A DNA stretch of 64,000 bases. It comes from Alphaproteobacteria bacterium WMHbin7. Lineage in GTDB: Bacteria; Pseudomonadota; Alphaproteobacteria; Rhodospirillales; WMHbin7. The DNA is taken from NCBI GenBank assembly GCA_002753155.1, contig PDZW01000003.1, positions 61,895 to 125,894 on the forward strand, in the 5' to 3' direction. This document shows, piece after piece, positions 9,695 to 16,926 of the stretch; positions within the stretch are counted from its first letter, which is position 1; each line of letters begins with the position of its first letter. A program made the position numbers and the translations under genes. Below the pieces are notes generated by a model. The model was not told the DNA's origin, did no database searches, and was given only the letters and a program-made list of their open reading frames with translations.

Positions 9695-9734
9695 TGATGC
9701 CCAATGATGCCCAAGAGGGGGACGTGATGCCCAA
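9695..9734 (+). repeat. Three direct repeats TGATGCCCAA, probable integrase arm or operator sites
   Basis: Copies are at 9695-9704, 9705-9714 and 9725-9734, spaced 10 and 20 bp, that is on the same face of the helix. The third includes the integrase start codon. Two more copies lie next to attR (23803 and 23815). This pattern fits integrase arm-type sites, and possibly repression of its own gene; that role is inferred. Confidence 0.7.
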
Positions 9735-10977
9735 ATTAAAATTTAATGAGATATCGATCCAGCGCTTGCCGATCCCAAAGTCAGGTAGGGTTGATTTTTG
9801 GGATACTCTACTGCCCGGCTTCGGGTGCCGGGTTAACGAAACCGGCACCAAAACATGGATGGTGAACGTCCGCACTTTGACGGGAGGACAATGGTCAGCC
9901 GCCAAGCGAATCAGGATCGGGCGTTATCCCGATCTATCGCTTGCTAATGCCCGCAAGGCGGCATCGGCAGCCATGCAGGCAGCCAGGGCCGGGAATGACC
10001 CCGGCCAAGTGGAGCGCCGACAAAAGGCGGCTATCGTCGCCGAAAGCCGGGCGACATTTCGACAGGCCGTCGATGATTTTTTAGTGGGCTGGGTCGAGGC
10101 GAGGGGGCTCCGCCCTGCAACCGCCTACGATTACCGGGCCACGTTGCACGGCCAGGACGTGGCGGACTGGCAGGACCGCCCTCTCCGCTCAATCAGCCGC
10201 GCGGACATTCGGGACCGGCTGGCTGGGATAGCCAGCACGCGCCCAATTCGCGCCAATCGATATCTAGCTTATTGGGGGCGCTTCTTCGGCTGGTGCCTCG
10301 AACAAGACCGGATCGAAATCGACCCGACCACTGGCGTAAAAAAGCCATCCGCCGAGCGCCAGGGCGAACGCGTCCTGTCATTTTCCGAGATCGCCGAAGT
10401 TTTAGCCGCCCTCGACCCGGAAAAAATCCCCCATCAAATGTTCCGCCTTTTGCTTTTGACCGGCCAACGCCGGGACGAAATCGCCCGCCTGAAATGGGAC
10501 GAAATCATCAACCTGAACGGCGCGGAACCAAGAATCGAACTGCCGGGCGAGCGGACGAAAAACCATCGCCCGCATATCATCCCGCTGTCAGATTTAGCGG
10601 CAAAAATCATCAAATCCGCCCCTCGCATCCGAGGGTGCGAGTACGTTTTTTCGACGACCGGAAAAACGCCAATTAGCGGCTACAGTCGCGCTAAGTCGGC
10701 GCTCGATAAATCGATCAAGACGGCCCGGAAACAAGCGGGCCAGAAGGACTTGCAGCCCTGGACGCTGCACGATTTTCGGCGCAGTTTTACCACCCATGCC
10801 CACGAGAATCTGGGCATCGAACCGCACGTAGTCGAAGCGATTTTGAATCACATTTCTGGGGCTAAATCGGGGGTGGCTGGCACATATAACCGCGCCCTGT
10901 ATCTGCCGCAGAGGAGGGCGGCGCTACAGGCTTGGGCGGCAAAGTTGGACGCCATCGCTGATGGTGGGGAGGCGTAA
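9727..10977 (+). CDS. Tyrosine recombinase / integrase (P4-like)
   Basis: 416 residues from the ATG at 9727, chosen because AGGGGG lies 6 nt upstream; an upstream in-frame ATG at 9697 has no such site. It has an N-terminal DUF4102-type arm-binding domain (WDTLLPGFGCRV), a central SAM-like core-binding domain (about 105-185) and a catalytic domain with Arg in LTGQRRDEIARLKW, HDFRRSF, NHISG and a Tyr nucleophile in GTYNRALY. These are the expected residues of an active enzyme. It lies directly inside attL and catalyses site-specific insertion and excision at the tRNA-Arg gene. Confidence 0.95.
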   Translation: MPKLKFNEISIQRLPIPKSGRVDFWDTLLPGFGCRVNETGTKTWMVNVRTLTGGQWSAAKRIRIGRYPDLSLANARKAASAAMQAARAGNDPGQVERRQKAAIVAESRATFRQAVDDFLVGWVEARGLRPATAYDYRATLHGQDVADWQDRPLRSISRADIRDRLAGIASTRPIRANRYLAYWGRFFGWCLEQDRIEIDPTTGVKKPSAERQGERVLSFSEIAEVLAALDPEKIPHQMFRLLLLTGQRRDEIARLKWDEIINLNGAEPRIELPGERTKNHRPHIIPLSDLAAKIIKSAPRIRGCEYVFSTTGKTPISGYSRAKSALDKSIKTARKQAGQKDLQPWTLHDFRRSFTTHAHENLGIEPHVVEAILNHISGAKSGVAGTYNRALYLPQRRAALQAWAAKLDAIADGGEA

Positions 10978-11023
10978 GCCCCCCCACCATCAGCAAGGGG
11001 CGGTCCACCAGGGCCGCCCTTTC
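10957..11023 (+). terminator. Paired hairpins at the end of the integrase gene
   Basis: The first stem (GCTGATGGTGGGG / CCCCACCATCAGC, 10957-10994) overlaps the last codons of the integrase gene. The second (AAGGGGCGG / CCGCCCTTT, about 10995-11023) ends in TTT. Together they probably end integrase transcription. Confidence 0.55.
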
Positions 11024-11464
11024 GCATGTTCGCGTCGCCATGAAGCGCAGGCCGCTACCGTGGATAAGTCCACACTCGCCAGACTCTTACGGTCGCTCGA
11101 TTGGACTTACCCACCGTAGGCGGGAAGAGGCAATGAGTTGGCTAAGGGCGCTGCCCTCGCGCATCAAGGGGCAAGCATTTTTTCGGGGCCGTGGCTCGCT
11201 TCGCTGCGGGCCGCACCACCCCAAAAAATCCGGCTGCGCCCCATGCGCTTACTACCCCGCGCTCGCCGCTTGGGCAGGGGTGCATGACTCATGCACCCTA
11301 TAATTAAGAGTACAAAAAGAAAGGGGCGGACTTGAAGCCGCCCCCTTGCGTGATTGGTCCGGAATGATTCGAGCAGCCCGAAAATAAATATATCTATTAA
11401 TATCCAGGACGCCCAGCATGATAGAATTAATTGATTAAAATAGGATCGAGATTAAGCGCAACAG
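11024..11464. other. Structured non-coding region of the element
   Basis: There is no convincing gene. It holds an imperfect large hairpin with T6 / A6 outer arms (about 11178-11228) and a short palindrome (GGGTGCAT / ATGCACCC, about 11278-11298). It could contain a replication or transfer origin, since both a Rep protein and a relaxase are encoded, but no known nick site was recognised. Confidence 0.4.
11319..11346 (-). terminator. Terminator of the leftward transfer operon
   Basis: On the minus strand a stem GGGGCGG / CCGCCCC with an 8-nt loop is followed by TTTCTTTTT, a typical factor-independent terminator placed about 120 bp after the last gene of the leftward block. Confidence 0.7.
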
Positions 11465-11821
11465 TCACTTTTTTTCGATCCAAGTTTGACCAAGAGAATC
11501 CCAAATCTGCCCCCGGCGATACCGCGCCACCCGCTCGAAGTTTTCGACCACCAGGCGGATATATTCTGTCCGGGTTATCTCTTTTTTGTCCGCCTCGATT
11601 TGCATAAAATCCATGGTCGATTCACGAAGTAGAAGCAGAACGCCCTTTAAATTTTCGCGGGCTGGGGGCTCGATAGAATCGAAATCAGCTTGCATGATTT
11701 TAGCGACATCACGGCCTTCCGGCGCATCGAATAATCGCGCATTTTGAGCCAGCTTTCCCCGCCCCCGGATGGTTCCAGGTGGCGGGGATTTCGTGGCTTT
11801 TTTGGGCTTGATTTTGGGCAT
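11465..11821 (-). CDS. Small hypothetical protein of the transfer block
   Basis: 118 residues, soluble, with a very basic Pro/Lys-rich N-terminus (PKIKPKKATKSPPP) and a helical C-terminal half ending ...YRRGQIWDSLGQTWIEKK. No family was recognised. It is the last gene of the leftward block after the VirB6-like gene (51 bp gap) and before the terminator, so a role as an accessory transfer or DNA-binding protein is possible but unproven. Confidence 0.6.
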   Translation of the reverse strand: MPKIKPKKATKSPPPGTIRGRGKLAQNARLFDAPEGRDVAKIMQADFDSIEPPARENLKGVLLLLRESTMDFMQIEADKKEITRTEYIRLVVENFERVARYRRGQIWDSLGQTWIEKK

Positions 11822-11872
11822 GATTTGATCCTCGTGTGGGCTTAGAGATAGTGTGATTTTTAGGCCATCCCG

Positions 11873-13627
11873 TCAATCAGGGCGACGGTTCGGCGACGGA
11901 GGGGCATCCTCACCGCCGCCAGCATCCGGAGCAGTTGGAGCTGGCGGCTTAGGCAGGCTGACTCCACCGCGCTTGGCGAATGCCTGGCCCGCCAGCATCG
12001 TCGCCCCAGCCGTCGCGCCTGAAATCAAGCCCCCGACCACGGTTGACGACGCTTGCCTCGCCGGATCGAGGCCGTCCGACCCGCCGACGAGCATGGTTGC
12101 GATTCCGCTAGCGGCATTTTGAAGCACATAAATCGTTACACACGTTATAATCGTCGAAAAAAACAACGGACCAAAGCAGATCGACTTGACGAAAACGGCG
12201 AACGACCCGGCAGAATCAAGCATCCTACCACGTTCGACCCCGGCTGGAATCATCGCTGGATTCGCGGCCAGCAAATCAACATACCCCCTCCGAAACATCT
12301 CAAAGGTGATCAAAATCACGGCGGCCCAGCCGATTAGAACCGCCGCCGAATTTACAAGCGCCCGAATCAAACTGATAAGCGCCGGGCGGAAGGGCGGAAA
12401 CGGCAGACCGAGGACGCAGAACGGGAAGAAAACGCCGAGCAGAATCACGCGAAAAAGCAGCATCAACATGGATAACATCAAAGACAAAACGACGACAAAT
12501 CCAGCGGCATAGATGAGCCAGGAGGCGAGCATTAGCTTGATTTTGATCGACCATAATTCCGAGGACAAAGGCCAAACTGACCGATCCTCAACCCCCGCCA
12601 TCGACGCAAAAATTTTATCGGGGGCGTCGGACAAAGCGTTAGCAAAATCGGCCAACGCGATGGGGAAAGCGACCACCGAAATAATCGAATTTAGGCTGCA
12701 ACCAAGCGCCACGGCAGCACTTTGATATGACGACATGCCAGCGCCGCCACAGGTTGGGGGCGCTACGTCCGCCCCCATTTTAGACATCATCGAATTAATC
12801 GCGCCCGACACGTCATCATTTCCGGCCAAAATTTTATCCGAAATTCCCGCGCCAAGTTGCAGGGCGGGGGTAGAAAACCAATCCATGTAGAATGATTTTG
12901 TTTTTTCGGGGCTTGATAAAATCGAAGCCGCCAAAATCGAGAAAACAATAAACCACAGAACCTTATATTTTGATGGGGGCTGACCCTCCCCCGCCATCAA
13001 TTTGATTCCCCATAGCACGGCGGCGATGATGCCGCCGCCGAGTAAAATAGACAGCGCGACCGGCTGAATCACAGGTAAAGCGACGTCGAGGACGCGCGAC
13101 ATCGCATTTAAAAGTGAGAACAGATAATCTTGTGAATGCTCCCGAATAAATTTTGTCCCCTGGCCGAAATCGGCGGTGCTGAAGTTAGCCATCTGATTCA
13201 CGCGATTCTGTAAATCCTGCCCCAAAAAATATAGAGCCCCGATCCCGATCAAAAGCGGCACTATTGCGAGGGCCTGGGACGAAATCGCGCACAATCCCAG
13301 CCCGACTAAAACCGCCACACTTATATATTTATGCCGCCCGATCCACCCCAGCGCCCGAATTATAGCGGGGTGACGCGGGCCGAAATACGCGCCCGCCAGC
13401 AGCAGGCCGAACAACGCGCCCACCACAGGCGCAGGCAGCCAAGGGGCCGCACCAAACAACGCCACCGCAAAAAACAGCGCAACCACGACCGCCGAAAAAT
13501 CAGAGCCCCTCACACCCATATAAATTTCAACCGCGCCCGCCCGCGCGGCTCTAACGAGCGGGCCGAGATCGGCGACAGCCCAGCCAGCAGACGGGAACAA
13601 AAATGAGGACGGCGAAAAGCGGCTCAT
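11873..13627 (-). CDS. VirB6/TrbL-like multi-pass membrane protein
   Basis: 584 residues with roughly ten hydrophobic helices, several in pairs near the N-terminus (VVALFFAVALF, VAVLVGLGLCAI) and a cluster in the middle and C-terminal half (MLSMLMLLFRVILLGVFF, VLIGWAAVILITFEMF). A Gly/Ala-rich region and a Pro-rich soluble tail follow. Size and layout resemble TrbL/VirB6 inner-membrane channel proteins of type IV secretion, but no single signature decides it. The gene follows the coupling protein gene by 9 bp, so they share an operon. If it is TrbL-like, it is the only channel component encoded on the element. Confidence 0.65.
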   Translation of the reverse strand: MSRFSPSSFLFPSAGWAVADLGPLVRAARAGAVEIYMGVRGSDFSAVVVALFFAVALFGAAPWLPAPVVGALFGLLLAGAYFGPRHPAIIRALGWIGRHKYISVAVLVGLGLCAISSQALAIVPLLIGIGALYFLGQDLQNRVNQMANFSTADFGQGTKFIREHSQDYLFSLLNAMSRVLDVALPVIQPVALSILLGGGIIAAVLWGIKLMAGEGQPPSKYKVLWFIVFSILAASILSSPEKTKSFYMDWFSTPALQLGAGISDKILAGNDDVSGAINSMMSKMGADVAPPTCGGAGMSSYQSAAVALGCSLNSIISVVAFPIALADFANALSDAPDKIFASMAGVEDRSVWPLSSELWSIKIKLMLASWLIYAAGFVVVLSLMLSMLMLLFRVILLGVFFPFCVLGLPFPPFRPALISLIRALVNSAAVLIGWAAVILITFEMFRRGYVDLLAANPAMIPAGVERGRMLDSAGSFAVFVKSICFGPLFFSTIITCVTIYVLQNAASGIATMLVGGSDGLDPARQASSTVVGGLISGATAGATMLAGQAFAKRGGVSLPKPPAPTAPDAGGGEDAPPSPNRRPD

Positions 13628-13636
13628 GACTGACTC

Positions 13637-15835
13637 CTATTTTTGACGGACGGTGTTTTTTTGAGCGAGCTTTTTAGTTTCGGAACGCTCAAAATATTTT
13701 GGGAGAAAAAGTCGAATCGGATAATTCCGCCCGGCCTTTAATTTCATCAGCAAAATCATTTTACCAAATTCCAAATTCTGAATTTGAGACGGGCTGATTA
13801 GCGGCACGGTTTTGGTTTGCTCGGATTTACTAATATTTGCATTCGCCAAGGATTCGAGCCCGGCTTTCCTGCTGGTCGATTTATGTGTTTCGTCCAGATA
13901 AGTTGCCGTCCCGATTGACTGACTTAAACTTTTTGCGAATTCTGAATCGGCGGAGGAAACGCCGACGACTAGATTCAATTCAGCATTCGAGCACAGGGAT
14001 TTCCAGCCGTTTACACCGTATAAATCGATCATACTGTAATGATCCTGCGCGAACAAAAAATATGAGACGCCAAATTTCGCGGCCAATCGGAACGCCAGGG
14101 GGACGACAGACAAATAACCGAACTGAGCCGCCTCATCCAGCATAACCAGGACGCGCGCGGGGGGAGGTTTTGTTCTGGCTAGGAACGCCGGGAGTGAGGC
14201 GACAATCCGAGTCCAGCCTCGGCAGAATTCAAAAGCCTCGGGGGGTATAATTACATGCACGTCTGAATTTTGATTCATTAATGAATCTGGGTGAATTGAC
14301 GAGGCGGACGTATGATCGCGCATTCTCGGATCATCGAGCCAACTTAATGAATTCAGGGCTGTTTTAATTATGTCGGCCCTCCCTTTGATTCTCATGATTC
14401 CGCCAATTTCCTTGGCCGGGATTCCAAATCCGATGCTTGGATTTTTCAAAATCATTAAAAAAAGCTCGCCCAGGGTGGCGGGAAAAAGCGGGTCCGAGGG
14501 CGGATTTACGCCCTCGATTTGCAATTCGCCCGCCTCATCGAGCGGGAGGGGCGGAAGAGAAAGGAGGCGCTGCACCGAATATAAATTTCGAGATTCGGGG
14601 GGATAGACCGACAGCACCCAAATAATCATGGACTTAATCAAATCGCGCCCACTTTGATTAAAAAATTCGGAGCCCGATCCCGCCGATGATTTTCCGGCCA
14701 GCGCGGGGAGCAAACAATCGACCAAAGCCTGCACGTCACCCACCGACGCCGGATCGGGGGGGCGACGGCAGATTCGAGGATGCAGCGGATTTAGATTTAT
14801 CGATTTTGCGCCGACGACGACGCCCAAAGGATCGATCAAAATTTGCTTTCGCCCGGCCATCGAGCGGGCCTGGGAAGCGACCCGGAACCCCTCACCCGTG
14901 GGGTCAAAAAGCCAGATCGACCCCGCCCATTTCATCGATAAAAGCTGAAAAATAATCCAGAGCCCCTTGCCCGATCTGGTTGGGGCCGTGATGATTCCGT
15001 GACCTTCGATTTCATGGACCAGCAATTGCGAGTTTTTCGATTCAGAAATTTGGCCGAGGATTAACCCAAATTTATCTCTAAATTTTCGCGCCATCATTGG
15101 GCGGGGCATCCAGTAGGCCTGAGATTCGGGAGATGAGAGGGCGCGGCGCTTGCCATCCTCATCTTTTTCGGCGGTGGTGGGGTCATGGGCTGCGGCGGCG
15201 GCAAGGGAGAGGGCGGCCACGACACATAGGCCGACAGCAGCACCCAGGCCTTTCAGCAGGTCGAGGATGACGGGGGCAGATACGTGAGTGATTCCGGAAT
15301 TAGATAAAAGGGACGCCAGCATGCCGGTTAAATCGAGCGAATATTGATTCGAAAAAAAATCGAGGAATGAATAATAAGCGGCGGCGGCAGAGAATTTCAG
15401 CATCCAGAAAAAATCGAAAATATAAAGAGAGGACAGAATCAAAATCGAAATTGCGGAGAGGGCAAAATAAATTCGTGACCGGGGGTGGGAAGGGCGAATT
15501 GGAATCAAGGCGAGCAACGGCAGGGCGGCGCTGATCGCCGCCCCGCCGACCGCCAGGGGGCCGTACTTCATGTATATAGCCTCGCCCAGATTCTGCCTCA
15601 AAAAATAAACGCCGAGGATCGAGGCAGCCAGCGCCAGGCAAAAATACAGATCGGTAAACGGGGGGGCATAGCTGGTCAAGGGTGGGGCGTTGCTGGCCTC
15701 GGCCTCGGGTGCGTCGTCGTCTCCCCCCTCCGCCTGGAACGGCAGGGGCGCGGGCGCGGGCGGATCGACTTGCACAGGCGCAGCCTCGACCGGCTGGGGC
15801 GAATATTCGCCGAAATCAAAGTCTGGCTCACTCAT
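13637..15835 (-). CDS. Type IV coupling protein (VirD4/TraG family)
   Basis: 732 residues. An acidic, Pro-rich N-terminus is followed by four or five membrane helices (to about residue 220) and a RecA-like ATPase domain. Walker A is APTRSGKG near 280 and Walker B is VLVMLDEAAQFGYL near 565, followed by the FAQDHYSMIDLYG segment typical of VirD4/TraG. It would bind the relaxase-DNA complex and feed it to a transfer channel. The family usually has two N-terminal helices, so the larger membrane part here is somewhat unusual. It follows the 91-residue gene by 3 bp. Confidence 0.9.
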   Translation of the reverse strand: MSEPDFDFGEYSPQPVEAAPVQVDPPAPAPLPFQAEGGDDDAPEAEASNAPPLTSYAPPFTDLYFCLALAASILGVYFLRQNLGEAIYMKYGPLAVGGAAISAALPLLALIPIRPSHPRSRIYFALSAISILILSSLYIFDFFWMLKFSAAAAYYSFLDFFSNQYSLDLTGMLASLLSNSGITHVSAPVILDLLKGLGAAVGLCVVAALSLAAAAAHDPTTAEKDEDGKRRALSSPESQAYWMPRPMMARKFRDKFGLILGQISESKNSQLLVHEIEGHGIITAPTRSGKGLWIIFQLLSMKWAGSIWLFDPTGEGFRVASQARSMAGRKQILIDPLGVVVGAKSINLNPLHPRICRRPPDPASVGDVQALVDCLLPALAGKSSAGSGSEFFNQSGRDLIKSMIIWVLSVYPPESRNLYSVQRLLSLPPLPLDEAGELQIEGVNPPSDPLFPATLGELFLMILKNPSIGFGIPAKEIGGIMRIKGRADIIKTALNSLSWLDDPRMRDHTSASSIHPDSLMNQNSDVHVIIPPEAFEFCRGWTRIVASLPAFLARTKPPPARVLVMLDEAAQFGYLSVVPLAFRLAAKFGVSYFLFAQDHYSMIDLYGVNGWKSLCSNAELNLVVGVSSADSEFAKSLSQSIGTATYLDETHKSTSRKAGLESLANANISKSEQTKTVPLISPSQIQNLEFGKMILLMKLKAGRNYPIRLFLPKYFERSETKKLAQKNTVRQK

Positions 15836-15838
15836 GGG

Positions 15839-16114
15839 CTAGGCCGCCTGCTGCGCGGCCAGGGCTGACGCGATCACCGCCCTTTTTTCTGGGTCCATCG
15901 ACGCCAGGCCGACCGCCAGTTTGACCGCCCGAATCAAGTCAGATTCAGGCAGCGAAGCGAGCGCCAAAAGCTCATCATTTTCTAAATTTTTTAGGCGTTT
16001 TGCGACCGCAAGCGTGGTGCGATTTTTGATTCGATAAACTTGCGCCGAAGCCCGCGCCAACCTGGCCTGGGCTCTTTGCAATTTTTCTTCAGGCGTTTGA
16101 TGTTTTTTGACCAT
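15839..16114 (-). CDS. Small TraD-like mobilization protein
   Basis: 91 residues, fully helical and charged, with a basic coiled-coil N-terminal half (EKLQRAQARLARASAQVYRIKNR) and an Ala-rich end. It resembles the small conjugal transfer protein TraD found beside TraA relaxases and coupling proteins in alphaproteobacterial plasmids, though similarity is by position and composition rather than a firm motif. It is the first gene of the leftward transfer operon, 3 bp before the coupling protein gene. Confidence 0.6.
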   Translation of the reverse strand: MVKKHQTPEEKLQRAQARLARASAQVYRIKNRTTLAVAKRLKNLENDELLALASLPESDLIRAVKLAVGLASMDPEKRAVIASALAAQQAA

Positions 16115-16467
16115 GGGTGGGCCTCATTTTTATCGCTTTGACCACAATAGATAGCGCGAAACTATATGTAAAGCAAGTCATAAAAGTAAAAAGCAGGGCT
16201 TAAGGCTTTTTAGGTAACGCGCACTAAAGGCGTTGCTCATCGCAGCGCCAGTTTGATAGGCCCTCGCGGCGCGTAAAACGACAATTTCATCCCGACTCAG
16301 CGGCGCAATATCATCATGAATCGATCATCCACATTATTTTGAACTAAATCGATCAAATCGACCATAGGGGTGGTGTACGATTCTGCGATTTGCGTTCGAA
16401 TAAAAACGCGCATATAATCTAGCCGTAGGCTATCAATTAGCCGCCTAACACATGAAAGGAATCGACA
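16115..16467. other. Divergent intergenic region, candidate oriT
   Basis: About 350 bp between the leftward TraD-like gene and the rightward genes leading to the relaxase. oriT often lies in such a place. The sequence is rich in short inverted repeats (for example TAGCC-GTA-GGCTA just after the promoter). No known nick-site consensus was identified. Confidence 0.35.
16390..16418 (+). promoter_or_regulatory. Sigma-70-type promoter
   Basis: TTGCGT at 16390-16395 and a perfect TATAAT at 16413-16418 are separated by 17 bp. The promoter lies about 50 bp before the small membrane-protein gene and probably also drives the relaxase gene. Confidence 0.7.
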
Positions 16468-16761
16468 ATGACAGATGAATCAGAATCGACCCCCACTCCC
16501 ACCCCCACCCCGAATCTCGACCATCTGACCGACTGGCTGGCCGAGGGGCAGGCCGAAATGCGAGGACGCCGTGCAGTTCTGGCTGAGTTAGGGCCTAAGT
16601 TTTTTAGGATGCGGGCCGCCTTGGCCCTGGCCCTTACGGCTTTGGCCCTGGGCGGGGGTGTCCTGGCCCTGGAATCGGGCCACACCCCCCGCCCGGCCCT
16701 GGAATCGGGCCAGACCGGGCCACACTTTCCATCGAATCAAGCCGCTATTCTAAGAAAGTGA
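16468..16761 (+). CDS. Small single-helix membrane protein
   Basis: 97 residues with an acidic Thr-Pro repeat at the N-terminus (TPTPTPTP), one membrane helix (AALALALTALALGGGVLAL, about 51-70) and two copies of a short LESG-containing segment encoded by an 18-bp direct repeat spaced 30 bp (16665 and 16695). AAAGGA precedes the start and a good promoter lies upstream. It is the first gene of the rightward unit leading to the relaxase. No family was recognised. Confidence 0.6.
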   Translation: MTDESESTPTPTPTPNLDHLTDWLAEGQAEMRGRRAVLAELGPKFFRMRAALALALTALALGGGVLALESGHTPRPALESGQTGPHFPSNQAAILRK

Positions 16762-16778
16762 GGATTTCTGCGGTCTTC

Positions 16779-16822
16779 ATCGAAAGTATCATTTTAGAGC
16801 TTTTCAAAATGATACTTTCGAT
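16779..16822. repeat. Perfect hairpin 1 upstream of the relaxase gene
   Basis: 17-bp perfect arms (ATCGAAAGTATCATTTT and its complement) with a 10-nt loop. The arm core AAGTATC(A/G)TTTTAGA recurs in hairpin 2, 85 bp downstream. Confidence 0.8.
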
Positions 16823-16863
16823 AATTTTTCAGATTTTTCGGCGGACTCTTATATTAGCAGTTA

Positions 16864-16905
16864 TCGTAAGTATCGTTTTAGAACCATTAAAAATGATACT
16901 TACGA
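16864..16905. repeat. Hairpin 2 upstream of the relaxase gene
   Basis: 16-bp arms (TCGTAAGTATCGTTTT) with a 10-nt loop and one G-T pair that would still pair as G-U in RNA. It is related in sequence to hairpin 1 and ends about 20 bp before the relaxase start, so it may be part of oriT or a regulator of relaxase translation. Confidence 0.8.
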
Positions 16906-16926
16906 AATTTAAAGAAAGGATTCCAG

